DNA of 23,175 nucleotides, taken from the IMG/VR virus record IMGVR_UViG_3300042868_003198, positions 1-23,175 of that record; one strand, written 5' to 3'. The DNA is from a virus. The notes below the pieces were generated by a model. It saw nothing but the letters and a program-made list of their open reading frames with translations, was not told where the DNA came from and did no database searches. Both the position numbers and the translations under genes were made by a program. Shown here one piece after another: positions 13,554-22,786 of the stretch (position 1 is the stretch's first letter; each line of letters starts with the position of its first letter).

Positions 13554-16403
13554 ATGACACGAATACAATTAGCAACGGGCTTTCTTGAGGTTGATGTTGA
13601 CTTCCCGATAACGGTGTCATTCAATGACATTCTAAAGCGTGGGCAAAGGTCTGGAGGGTTCAGCCAATCCATCGAGGTGCAGGGCAACGCAAACAACCAA
13701 ACATTATTAGGGCTGTATTTTGATGTGGACTTAGAAAACGATACGTTTAATCGGAATATCAAAACAGAATGTAGCATCATTCAGAATGATGTTGAGGTGT
13801 TTAATGGCTTCATTCAATTGCTTGAAATTAAGAGAATAAACAAAGGGCGTTCAAACAACGAGCAAAAGATTACATACAGCGTATTTGTATTCGACGAGGT
13901 GGCGAATTTCTTTAATTCAATGGCTGACTTTGAGTTGACCGATTTGAGTTTTCCTGAATATAACCATACATTTAACCGTGCTGAGATTATATCTTCATGG
14001 CAGGATAGCCAAGAAGGGTATTGTTATCCACCATTCGCCAAGCAAGATAATGTTTATACGCTAAGAGATTTCAAGCCTGCATTGTTTGAATACGAGTATT
14101 TTAAAAAGATATTCGCAATGCATGGTTATACCTTTGAGTTCACCCAGTTCAATGATTCGACCTTACGGATGGATAGGCGGATAGTCCCCTACAATGGCAA
14201 AGGTCAAAACCCACAACTTTCAGCGGTGCTGCAGAACCAATACAAGGTTATTGGTGAGCAGGAAACATACGATGAGTTGATAGCACAGACCATGCCTTAC
14301 GGATTCCTACCAAGACCCGATGCGATTAACGCAGGGGCACTTCAGTCATACGCAGCAACCCAAGCCGAAATTGAATTGGATATACTTCAAGACACCCAAA
14401 GCCAATACAATACATCAACTTTTTTGCTTGAAAACTTAGCAGGCGCACAGCGAACATGGACGTTCCTGAGTAGGTACAATGTAACCACACGAGTAAGGGC
14501 TTACGATGACACAAATACGTTGGTTAACAACTGGCAAAACGACTTACAAGCAATCACAAACCGTGTGGATATTATTGTGTCTTTGGTTATTCAAAGCACA
14601 ACGGACAACAATAAAAGACTTATTTTAGATGTCGGCAGTCCAATTGATTCATGGGGCAATCAGTCCTTTGTTGGCGGTGCAGGCTCATGGGTTGACTTAG
14701 GGACTGCGAGTATTGCAAGCGTGGGCAACTTAGGGCTATTTGACCAAGGCGAAGAGGTGCGAATCACACCGTTGATATTTGCACAAGCCATTCAGAATGA
14801 TGGGCAAGTAGTGCCAACATCAGCCTTTGGAATAAACCCGTTTGCAACGCTTGGCGTCTACACGAATCAAGAGGGCTATCGTATTTGGGATGGCACAGAC
14901 AACCTTCGCTTAGAGTTCGATATTGAAATAAATGATTTGTCATTGGAAGCCATACCCAACATAGAAGAGTTGATAAGCGGTTCGGTTGTGGATATTTCGG
15001 CGTTTATACCTCAGAAGATTAAGCAAAAGGATTTCATTTCTACAATCATAAAGACGTATAATTTACTATTAGAGCCAGACCCAAACAATGAACAGAACAT
15101 CATAATTAGCACACGCGATGCCTATTTAGATGCAGGTGTTGAGTGGGATTGGACTCAGAAATTAGCGCAGGATATTGAAAACAATATCACGTTCCTGAGC
15201 AACGATATTAACAGAGTTCAGGTTTATACCTACAAAGAAGATAAAGACACTTTAAACACAGCCTATCAAACGCAAATCAAAGAGGTGTACGGTGAAGCGC
15301 AGTTAACCTTAGATAACCAATACAAGCGTGGCGAAGACGTGAATCAATTAATCTATTCACCAACGCCAAACATTCAAAGTGCGATAGGATTAACGCTACC
15401 ATCAATTAACGGAATAGACCCCGATATGAACGCGAGGGTGTTATTGAATAACGGATTAGTGCCATGCAACACAATGATGTTATATGATTCGTTGCTACCT
15501 GATACAACTGCCCAAAACGTAGTTGAAACGCTGCACACGTCAATGTTTGACAATGACCAAACACCGAATTTTAGTATTTGTTTTGATTCTCCTAAGTACC
15601 TATTCCATCCTACTCAGCAAGGGCAAACAACGAACTATCTTTATTTCCTGCACCATAAACGCGAGGTTACCAATCTGAATAACGGTAAAATGTTTGTAGG
15701 TTATTTCGACCTTACAGAGGTGGATTTCCAACGGGTTGCAAGGCAGTTGAATTGGAAGATATGGATTAAGGATAACGGATGGTTTTATATTAACAAAGTT
15801 GACAAATACAACGCAGGAAAGCGCACTTTGACCCGTGTTGAATTGATAACCTTAGACGATGAGAGCGACCTGAAACTACCTACCGTGATAGGCACGGGAA
15901 CGCTTCCGAATAGCACTATCGTCACGAATGATTTTTTACTGCAAGTGAATCAAAGCACGAACATAATCATGTCGCCAAACACACGAATACAAGGCGGTTA
16001 TAATTTCGTGACGATGCCAGACGTTACGATTATGGGCAACAGAAACACGGTGTTATCGCCAAACGTCCGAGTTATGGGCAACAATAACAGATGCGAGGCA
16101 GGGTCGGACGGTTCGATTGTGTTAAGTGATGATGCAGTTGTTTCACAGCGCAGCACGGTTGTAGGTAATCGTAATGTGAATCAAGATGTGATAACCTTAG
16201 ATTTAGAATCTACCCTCACGATTACTTTTGTAGCAGCGTTTGATTTTATTATTGAATCGGTTACATTTTTAACAACATCCACAACTGAAACGATAGAAGT
16301 CAACACAGTTCCTTACACATTTGGCGTGAAAATTTTAATAGGTCAAATGGTTGAGGTTACCGTATTAGCCAACACGACAATCAATTTAAACATATACCGA
16401 TGA
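13554..16403 (+). CDS. Tail-tip/fibre protein with beta-helix-like C-terminus
   Basis: A 949-residue protein beginning MTRIQLATGFLEVDVDFPIT. The first ~750 residues are beta-rich with no recognised domain. From about residue 797 to 873 there are short repeating turns (NIIMSPNTRIQGG, VTIMGNRNTVLSPNVRVMGN, SIVLSDDAVVSQ) of the parallel-beta-helix style, ending in a small strand-rich cap. This suits a tail spike or fibre that contacts the host surface. Its stop overlaps the tape-measure start as ATGA. Role as host-recognition or baseplate protein is inferred; attachment domain homology is not recognised. Confidence 0.55.
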   Translation: MTRIQLATGFLEVDVDFPITVSFNDILKRGQRSGGFSQSIEVQGNANNQTLLGLYFDVDLENDTFNRNIKTECSIIQNDVEVFNGFIQLLEIKRINKGRSNNEQKITYSVFVFDEVANFFNSMADFELTDLSFPEYNHTFNRAEIISSWQDSQEGYCYPPFAKQDNVYTLRDFKPALFEYEYFKKIFAMHGYTFEFTQFNDSTLRMDRRIVPYNGKGQNPQLSAVLQNQYKVIGEQETYDELIAQTMPYGFLPRPDAINAGALQSYAATQAEIELDILQDTQSQYNTSTFLLENLAGAQRTWTFLSRYNVTTRVRAYDDTNTLVNNWQNDLQAITNRVDIIVSLVIQSTTDNNKRLILDVGSPIDSWGNQSFVGGAGSWVDLGTASIASVGNLGLFDQGEEVRITPLIFAQAIQNDGQVVPTSAFGINPFATLGVYTNQEGYRIWDGTDNLRLEFDIEINDLSLEAIPNIEELISGSVVDISAFIPQKIKQKDFISTIIKTYNLLLEPDPNNEQNIIISTRDAYLDAGVEWDWTQKLAQDIENNITFLSNDINRVQVYTYKEDKDTLNTAYQTQIKEVYGEAQLTLDNQYKRGEDVNQLIYSPTPNIQSAIGLTLPSINGIDPDMNARVLLNNGLVPCNTMMLYDSLLPDTTAQNVVETLHTSMFDNDQTPNFSICFDSPKYLFHPTQQGQTTNYLYFLHHKREVTNLNNGKMFVGYFDLTEVDFQRVARQLNWKIWIKDNGWFYINKVDKYNAGKRTLTRVELITLDDESDLKLPTVIGTGTLPNSTIVTNDFLLQVNQSTNIIMSPNTRIQGGYNFVTMPDVTIMGNRNTVLSPNVRVMGNNNRCEAGSDGSIVLSDDAVVSQRSTVVGNRNVNQDVITLDLESTLTITFVAAFDFIIESVTFLTTSTTETIEVNTVPYTFGVKILIGQMVEVTVLANTTINLNIYR

Positions 16404-18631
16404 GCGAAACAAGAGTAATATCATACAAGATAGAAGTTGACGATGCACCCGTAAAGTCATTAAAGCAGCAACTTCGTGAGGCCACATTAGAGGCGCAACG
16501 ATTAGCCACAGCCGAGATAGTTGACGAGAAAGCACTCCAAGCCGCGATTGAAAAGACCGCTCAACTCAAAGACCAAATGATGGACGTGAACGAGCAGGTT
16601 ACTGAACTTGCAGCGGGTTCGCCATTTGAGAAAATGAAAAACAGCATCGGCGGGGTTCAAGGCGCTTTGATGAACTTGGACTTTGATAAGGCAGCAACGA
16701 GCGCAAAGGCTTTGACGAATACCATAACCAATTTAAACCCTGCTGCGATGGCTTCGCAGTTTGCGGCATTTGGTGGTGTTGTGATGCAGTTAGGTAGGGC
16801 AGTTGGTATGCTTACGGTCAAGTTTGTTCAAATGGGTATTGCATTGCTGGCGAATCCTATCTTTTTATTGGTGGCTGCGATTGTGGCTATTGTGGCAGCG
16901 GTTGTGGTATTCCTGCATAAGATAGGCGTACTACAAAAGATTTTGGACGTGTTAATGATTCCGATTAATTTGCTAATTGATGGATTCTATGCGCTCACAG
17001 ATGCCATTGGATTAACGTCAAAGGCAGCGGAAGAGGAAGCCGAAAAGATTAAAACAGCCTATGAAGATTCTGCTAAAGCAATAAACGAACGTGGTAAAAT
17101 ATTAGAGGCGCAAGTTGGGAATGAGTTGGAATTGCTCAAAGCGCGAAGCACGGGAACGGAAGAGGATTTAGAAAAAATTAGAAAAAAGGAAGAGCAACTG
17201 TTATTCGTTAAGCAAAAGGGCGCTCAGGATAGTTTGACTTTAGCCCAAAGCACGCTGAACCAAATGAAAAACAACTCCGAAATAACGGAGGAGGAATTAG
17301 AGAAACAGCGCTTATTGGTTTTAGATTTGCAGTTAGCTTATGACAAAGCAAAGACCGCATCACTGTCATATTTTGCAAAACAAATTTCTGATGCTTCAAT
17401 TGCCAAAACAAAGGCTGATGAAGATGCTTTAAAAGCCAGCAAAGAAGCCGCTGATAAAGCGTCCCAAGAAGCTGATAGAAGAGCAAAAGAGGCATCACAA
17501 AAAGCCGAACAAAGAAGAAAAGAATTGATAGCCGCTGAACAAGCGAGAATTGTATTCTTAGAAGATTTAGAAGACCAAGCTATTGTTGACGCTGATGAAC
17601 GAGAAGATGCTTTATTAGTCAGAAAAGTTGAAAGGGCTAAAAAAGAGATGGAATCTTCATTGCTTTATCAACAAGCAACTGCCGATGAAAAATTGAAAAT
17701 AGATGCTTCTTTTGATGCTCAAATATTAGAAATAGAAAACAAAAGAAAAGCGGCTGATGATTTAAAAGAAAAAGAAAAGGAGAATAAAGAACGCGCTCAC
17801 TTATCCAACATGAACGCCTTGCAACTTGAGTATAATGCTATGTTGGTTGGAGAAAATGATTTCCAAGCTAAGTTAGATTTAAAACAAGCTGAATACACTG
17901 AAGAACAAAGGTTATTAAAGGAAAAATTAGATACTGAAGCTATCACTCAAGAGGAGTACAATCTTAGAAAAAAGATGGGTGAAGAGCAGTTAGCCGCTGA
18001 TATTACAGCAATCAAAAAAGCCCAAGCAGATAAAGAAGGTGAAGATGTAAAAAAATTGGTTGATTGGGAAATTGCTCAAAAAACATACTTGAAAGATTCG
18101 GTTTTAGGAATAGCAAATGAAACGGTTGATTTGTTAAAAGCAGTTGGAGGTAAAAGCAAAGGAGTTGCATTAGCTGCATTAGGTATAGAAAAGGGAGTTG
18201 CGATTGCTAACGTGGTTATAAACACGATGAAAGAGCTGTCGGCAAACGCGGCAACATCAGCATTGAACCCAGCCAATGCAGTAACTTTTGGAGCAGCAGG
18301 GGCGGCACAACTGTTGAAGATGAACGCTGTCAGTAAAATTAGAGCGGGTTTAAGAATTGCTACAATTGCAGCAACTGGTATTTCAGGCGCAAAAAGTATT
18401 TTCGCAGGCGGCGGCGGCGACGGAGGCGGCGGAGGTGGTGGAGGAGGAACGCCACCAATTAGCGCAAGCATGGGACAAGCACAAAACACCCCGCAGATTA
18501 ATATGTTTCAAAACAACCAAAATAACCAACCAATGAGCGGTGTGAATAGGGTATCCGTTGTGGATTATACCGACATACAAAACACTGGCAACCGTGTTGC
18601 TATGTTGCAAAATGCAGTATCTTTGGGCTAA
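16400..18631 (+). CDS. Tape measure protein
   Basis: A 743-residue protein with the tape-measure layout. A coiled-coil N-terminus (KQQLREATLEAQRLATAEIV) is followed by hydrophobic membrane segments (residues about 145-172, FLLVAAIVAIVAAVVVFL, plus a second stretch near 185-200). Long charged coiled coils fill the middle, and another hydrophobic segment and a C-terminal glycine run (about 669-685) follow. Length predicts a tail of roughly 110 nm if each residue spans 1.5 angstroms. It sets tail length and helps DNA delivery. The 17040-18200 part is more AT-rich than both ends, suggesting recombination within the gene. ATG 16400 overlaps the previous stop. Confidence 0.85.
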   Translation: MSETRVISYKIEVDDAPVKSLKQQLREATLEAQRLATAEIVDEKALQAAIEKTAQLKDQMMDVNEQVTELAAGSPFEKMKNSIGGVQGALMNLDFDKAATSAKALTNTITNLNPAAMASQFAAFGGVVMQLGRAVGMLTVKFVQMGIALLANPIFLLVAAIVAIVAAVVVFLHKIGVLQKILDVLMIPINLLIDGFYALTDAIGLTSKAAEEEAEKIKTAYEDSAKAINERGKILEAQVGNELELLKARSTGTEEDLEKIRKKEEQLLFVKQKGAQDSLTLAQSTLNQMKNNSEITEEELEKQRLLVLDLQLAYDKAKTASLSYFAKQISDASIAKTKADEDALKASKEAADKASQEADRRAKEASQKAEQRRKELIAAEQARIVFLEDLEDQAIVDADEREDALLVRKVERAKKEMESSLLYQQATADEKLKIDASFDAQILEIENKRKAADDLKEKEKENKERAHLSNMNALQLEYNAMLVGENDFQAKLDLKQAEYTEEQRLLKEKLDTEAITQEEYNLRKKMGEEQLAADITAIKKAQADKEGEDVKKLVDWEIAQKTYLKDSVLGIANETVDLLKAVGGKSKGVALAALGIEKGVAIANVVINTMKELSANAATSALNPANAVTFGAAGAAQLLKMNAVSKIRAGLRIATIAATGISGAKSIFAGGGGDGGGGGGGGGTPPISASMGQAQNTPQINMFQNNQNNQPMSGVNRVSVVDYTDIQNTGNRVAMLQNAVSLG

Positions 18632-18641
18632 AATTAAGACT

Positions 18642-19193
18642 ATGATTAAGTATACAAAAGGAAGTCAAGAATACAAGTTGAGAAACTTACCAAAGGAAAT
18701 AACGCTTTTGGAGATGTCAAAAGTTGCTATAATCTTAAAAGATGGCACTATTTTAGACAAGGTCGATACCTATTTGAAAGTGATTGATATTTTGGGCGAT
18801 AAAGGATTATCCGATGTTATTTCGTTTACCAATATCCAACAGTTCGCTGACAATTTCCAAAAGGATGCACCGAAAAAAATCAAGAAAACAATCGAGGTGA
18901 ACGGGCGCAAATATGTTTACAATCCTGAGCCAAGCGCACGAGCGGTGTCATTAGTTGAAAAGAACATCACGAACAGTAACGGTTTGGTGTATCTGTTTGC
19001 CATTGCTTATGAAGATGAACAATTGACAATCAAAGAGCATAACGACCCTGCGCACATTAAGCACAAAGTTGAAATATTTGGCGCTAATGTCATGGCTGAC
19101 GTATCAACTCCCGTACTGGTTAAGATGACCGATTTGTTCATTCAAAACACAAAGCAACTGAATGAAAGTTTGGCAGTGGAAACAAATCAATAA
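18642..19193 (+). CDS. Putative tail assembly chaperone (upstream member)
   Basis: A 183-residue protein (ATG 18642; the longer frame from 18558 would overlap the tape measure heavily). A segment such as LPKEITLLEMSKVAIILKDG followed by TYLKVIDILGDKGLSDVISF is reminiscent of tail assembly chaperones. It adjoins the tape measure gene and is followed, with a 32-base overlap in another frame, by a second chaperone-like gene, as in G/GT pairs. The order relative to the tape measure is inverted compared with lambda-like phages. Confidence 0.42.
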   Translation: MIKYTKGSQEYKLRNLPKEITLLEMSKVAIILKDGTILDKVDTYLKVIDILGDKGLSDVISFTNIQQFADNFQKDAPKKIKKTIEVNGRKYVYNPEPSARAVSLVEKNITNSNGLVYLFAIAYEDEQLTIKEHNDPAHIKHKVEIFGANVMADVSTPVLVKMTDLFIQNTKQLNESLAVETNQ

Positions 19194-19884
19194 GGCTATT
19201 GCTGAGGGGTTTATTTCGCGCATGATTCTATTCGTTTCTATCTTAACAGAAACACCTGAAGAGGAAATTGAAACTTTGCCATCAAGTGAATTAATCAAAC
19301 GGTTCAAAACGATTCAGCATTTAGGACAAGTTAACGACAATAACAAAGACGTTATTGATTTGGGTATTGACTTGAAATTAATTCCGTTCAAGCAACTTAC
19401 ATTCGGGCAGTTCATTGATTTGGAAACGATGGTGTCTGAGGATTGGGAAGGTAATTTCTGTAAGATAGTTGCATCAATTTACCTACATGATTCTGGTGGT
19501 GGATTATACGACACGAAGCCTGAGCCATACGAACACATAAACGTTTCACATCGTGCCGAACTAATTGAGGAGTGCGAAATTTCGGATGTTTACGGAGCGG
19601 TGCAAAAGTACCTTAAATGGCGACAAACATTCTTTAATTCTTACGAACTATTTGCTGACCCGTTTGAGGGAATGGATGAAAGCAACGAAGATGATAAGCA
19701 AGTTATTGAGCAAGAAAAGAAACGCTTGCAAAATAGCGGTGACCAATGGATGAACATTCTCAACACGCTTACTGATAACGATGTAACCAAGTTTGAGGAC
19801 GTGCTACGAATGAATGTTTATCTGGTGTTTAATCAACTTACTCATTTGAAATCCGTAACAAAAAACAGTCTTTCTACGTTATAA
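19162..19884 (+). CDS. Putative tail assembly chaperone (downstream member)
   Basis: A 240-residue protein. ATG 19162 lies inside the preceding gene and is preceded in its own frame by TGA (19159-19161), so a long upstream frame extension is impossible. Initiation by re-start, or a frame shift within the 32-base overlap, could produce it. The sequence (KAIAEGFISRMILFVSILTE, then PSSELIKRFKTIQHLG) is helical and chaperone-like. Its C-terminus is acidic and charged. Identification is by position and pattern; a head-to-tail adaptor is the main alternative. Confidence 0.42.
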   Translation: MKVWQWKQINKAIAEGFISRMILFVSILTETPEEEIETLPSSELIKRFKTIQHLGQVNDNNKDVIDLGIDLKLIPFKQLTFGQFIDLETMVSEDWEGNFCKIVASIYLHDSGGGLYDTKPEPYEHINVSHRAELIEECEISDVYGAVQKYLKWRQTFFNSYELFADPFEGMDESNEDDKQVIEQEKKRLQNSGDQWMNILNTLTDNDVTKFEDVLRMNVYLVFNQLTHLKSVTKNSLSTL

Positions 19885-19886
19885 GC

Positions 19887-21746
19887 GTGGAGCAGATTGC
19901 AGAATATTACGTTACCCTAAAACCAACGCACGACAAAGGCAGAAACGCTGATGGAATGCACCATATTGCGTTTGTAGAAGACCCTGCAATTGAAGAGATA
20001 GGCATCTACCTAAATGCTCATGATTCGCGAATTGTAGCAGATGAGCAAATCAAATCAAAGATTTTAGAATACTTAAAATCATGCGGTCAAGAAGTGCCAT
20101 CACATTGGCGCGAAGTTACCGACGAAGAGTATTTGGCAGCGCGTGAAGTTGAGTTGACCACCGACCCTACAAGCCGCGAATCTTATAATGATTTATCAGA
20201 CCCGAAAGGTGGCGGTCAGTGGCTTGTTAGATACAAATATTTTGGACCGCGTGACGATAGAAATAGAACCTTTTGCGCTGAGGTGTTATCCTTAAGCAGA
20301 ATCTACACTGAAGAAGAAATACAAAACGGTTTATCCAATCCTGAGTTTGGCAACTACTCAATATTTGATTACAAAGGTTCGTATGGATGCCGACACGTAT
20401 GGAAGCGCCAAATCTATTATGAAGACTACGAAGATGATGAAGTGCGCAAGGTGGGCTTCGTGCCGCGCGTTGTTTCACGTTTAGATGACACCGATGCAAC
20501 AACATTAAATGCGTATTTGTCTAAAGACGAGAAGATGCAGGTAGTTGCTCCGTTGCTTATTCCTGAAAAGAAAGTATTTCGCAATGATGAACTTGGAAGG
20601 TACTACATGATATTTTCTAAAGAAACGATAACGGAACTTCGCGAAATAGCCCATCAAAAAGGTATCTTAATGAGTAAAAACTTGTTCAAAGATACCCACG
20701 ATGGAGGCATAGCACCGAGCTACATTTTGGACGAGTGGCAAATCGAAGACGAAAACGACAAGGCGTATACTGACTATGGTTTCAACATACAAAGATGCCC
20801 CGTGGGAACTTGGATGGTGATGAGCCAAATCACAGACAAAGAATACTGGAAAAAAGAAATTAAGCTAAATAAGAAACACGCGTATTCAATAGAGGCACTT
20901 ATTAATTTAACAATTATAAAAATGTCAGCTATTCAAGAATTTGGTGACGTTGTGGTTTTTAATAAAAAAGGTGAACTTCTTATTTTGCAGAGGCATGAAA
21001 ATGACGATTACGAACCCAATAAAATTTGTTTTGCGGGCGGTAAAATTGAAAAAGGGGAAGATATAAAAGTAGGCGCATTACGTGAACTTAGAGAAGAAAC
21101 GGGTATAAATGAAACAGATGCAAGATTTATTCAAACGATTGAAAATTCAAACGGTAGTAAATCGCATTATTTTGCTGTAACAACAAACCAACAATTCACT
21201 CCAAGCGATGAGCATAAAGCGATGAGTTGGGTGAAAAACTTAGATAGCATTCCAAAGGAAATGTTTATCGAAGGCGATAAAGAAAGGTTAGTAAATATAA
21301 TTAAATTAGTACAAATGGCAGAAACACAAAAAGTTGTTTTACCTGATGGCGAGCACTTAATCAACGGAACTATCTATGTAGTTCAAGGTGGTGAAGTTGT
21401 ATCGACTAAAGAGGTAACAGAGCAACAAGAAGAAGTTATTGAAGAGGTTGCTGAAAACGCAGTTGAATCAATGACAGTGCACACAGAGGTGAAACCAGAA
21501 GAACAGATGTCTGTTCACACGGAAGAGCCTAAGCCCGTAACAGAAATGGAAGCGGTAATACCAACACCCGAAGCACCAGCGGAGGACGAAAGAGTGAGTA
21601 AATTAGAATCTCAGATGGGAGAAATGGTTACTGAAATAGCAACGCTTCGCGCAATGCTTGAAACACCAGCACCCGTTGAAGATGTCGAAGTACAAATGAG
21701 TGGTTCATTGTGGCGTTCAATCGCCGCGTTAAGAAGTAAAAACTAA
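19887..21746 (+). CDS. Fused prohead protease (XkdF-like), Nudix and scaffold protein
   Basis: A 619-residue multidomain protein using GTG 19887. Residues 25-46 (HIAFVEDPAIEEIGIYLNAH) match the N-terminus of XkdF-type prohead proteases. An insert (110-175) carries RNRTFCAEV and GSYGCRHVW cysteine/histidine motifs resembling minor-head (Mu F-like) proteins. The XkdF core resumes near 219-340 (KNLFKDTHDGG with His271; CPVGTWMVMSQITDKEYW; HAYSIEAL). Residues 351-465 form a complete Nudix hydrolase domain with a full Nudix box, G385-x5-E391-x7-REL-REETGI. The tail (477-619) is acidic, with a coiled coil near 568-594, as expected for a scaffold. It lies directly before the capsid gene. The Nudix segment is AT-rich. 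Catalytic activity is inferred. Confidence 0.75.
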   Translation: MEQIAEYYVTLKPTHDKGRNADGMHHIAFVEDPAIEEIGIYLNAHDSRIVADEQIKSKILEYLKSCGQEVPSHWREVTDEEYLAAREVELTTDPTSRESYNDLSDPKGGGQWLVRYKYFGPRDDRNRTFCAEVLSLSRIYTEEEIQNGLSNPEFGNYSIFDYKGSYGCRHVWKRQIYYEDYEDDEVRKVGFVPRVVSRLDDTDATTLNAYLSKDEKMQVVAPLLIPEKKVFRNDELGRYYMIFSKETITELREIAHQKGILMSKNLFKDTHDGGIAPSYILDEWQIEDENDKAYTDYGFNIQRCPVGTWMVMSQITDKEYWKKEIKLNKKHAYSIEALINLTIIKMSAIQEFGDVVVFNKKGELLILQRHENDDYEPNKICFAGGKIEKGEDIKVGALRELREETGINETDARFIQTIENSNGSKSHYFAVTTNQQFTPSDEHKAMSWVKNLDSIPKEMFIEGDKERLVNIIKLVQMAETQKVVLPDGEHLINGTIYVVQGGEVVSTKEVTEQQEEVIEEVAENAVESMTVHTEVKPEEQMSVHTEEPKPVTEMEAVIPTPEAPAEDERVSKLESQMGEMVTEIATLRAMLETPAPVEDVEVQMSGSLWRSIAALRSKN

Positions 21747-21759
21747 AAACAAATAAAAA

Positions 21760-22779
21760 ATGAAAAATAACGAAACCGTTACATTCAACTTTGGTGAGAA
21801 GTCAATCTCACTATCTGCAAGCGACTTCATGAATGGAGTATCTTCAACTGAGGGCGTTAATGCCAACTTGGCAATGACCGTTGATGCCTCAGCGAACTAC
21901 GCTACAAATGCGCAGGAGTATTTCACACGTGCCATGATTGGTGACGAGGCATCACGCACAAACTTCCGTCAATTGCTTGGCGTGAAAGACCGCGTGAAAC
22001 TTGGTGGTGTTACTACTACTGGCATAAACATCAAGCCTTATGCTGCGGTATTTAACCCTGATAACACAACTGTAGTTCAGAAAGAGTACGTGGTGCAGCC
22101 TTTGATGTGGGGTACTAAGTTCGATGTTCGTTCATTGGAGATTGCCTTCATGTCAGACCAATTAGCAAAAGGGTCAAACAACTTTAGCGACCAATTTGCA
22201 TTCATGACGTTTTTCTATTCTGAAATTGAAAGACGCATCCAAGAAGATATGGAATTGTTGACGTTTCAAGGCGTTTTAGCTACTGATGGCGTTGATGGAT
22301 TGGAAACATTGTTGGCAGTTGATGGTAACGTATTGTTTCCAACAGCGGGCAACGGTGGTGTGGCTTCGGCTGTTACGTCTGCTAACGTAATTGCGAAATT
22401 GACACAAGCAAGAAACGTAGTTCCAAAAGCAATCCGTAAGCGTTCAGATTTCGTTTATATTGTTTCGCAAAACGTGTATGATGCTTTGGCTGATATCGTA
22501 GCAGATAACAAAGCAAGTGGTTTGTATTACTTAGAGGCTGAAACAATGCGTTTCCAAGGCCGTCAAGTTTATCTTGCCGATGGTGCATCTGACAATACAA
22601 TCATTTGTACGTACTGGGAGAACTTGGTTAACGTGATGGACTTGATGTCTGATGAGGTTGGATTCAACACAGTTGACTTTATGGGGACAACTTTGGAGCG
22701 TTCAATTGGTATTCGTGCCGACTTCAAGTTTCAACCATCGTATGTTAATTCAAACGAAATCTACTTGCACACATTCTAA
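21760..22779 (+). CDS. Major capsid protein (HK97-like)
   Basis: A 339-residue protein with an acidic N-terminus and the HK97-fold style: an N-terminal arm, a hydrophobic spine-helix region (FSDQFAFMTFFYSEIERRIQ), alternating strands, and a C-terminal segment with RQVYLADGASDNTIICTYWE and a SIGIRADFKFQPSYV finish. The length is normal. It follows the protease/scaffold gene after a 13-base A-rich spacer and is followed by a terminator hairpin, so it may be transcribed at high level. No frameshift extension is seen. The family is assigned from its neighbours and overall pattern rather than a single motif. Confidence 0.75.
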   Translation: MKNNETVTFNFGEKSISLSASDFMNGVSSTEGVNANLAMTVDASANYATNAQEYFTRAMIGDEASRTNFRQLLGVKDRVKLGGVTTTGINIKPYAAVFNPDNTTVVQKEYVVQPLMWGTKFDVRSLEIAFMSDQLAKGSNNFSDQFAFMTFFYSEIERRIQEDMELLTFQGVLATDGVDGLETLLAVDGNVLFPTAGNGGVASAVTSANVIAKLTQARNVVPKAIRKRSDFVYIVSQNVYDALADIVADNKASGLYYLEAETMRFQGRQVYLADGASDNTIICTYWENLVNVMDLMSDEVGFNTVDFMGTTLERSIGIRADFKFQPSYVNSNEIYLHTF

Positions 22780-22786
22780 TTAATTG

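Noticed and set aside
16223-16230. TACTTTTG box inside the fibre gene, a possible promoter for the tape measure
   Set aside because: Lies in coding sequence and lacks a convincing TTG element at the proper distance; the downstream genes are overlapped and likely co-transcribed.
18076-18489. 137-codon antisense frame with a proline run
   Set aside because: The proline run is simply the complement of the glycine tract in the tape measure gene.
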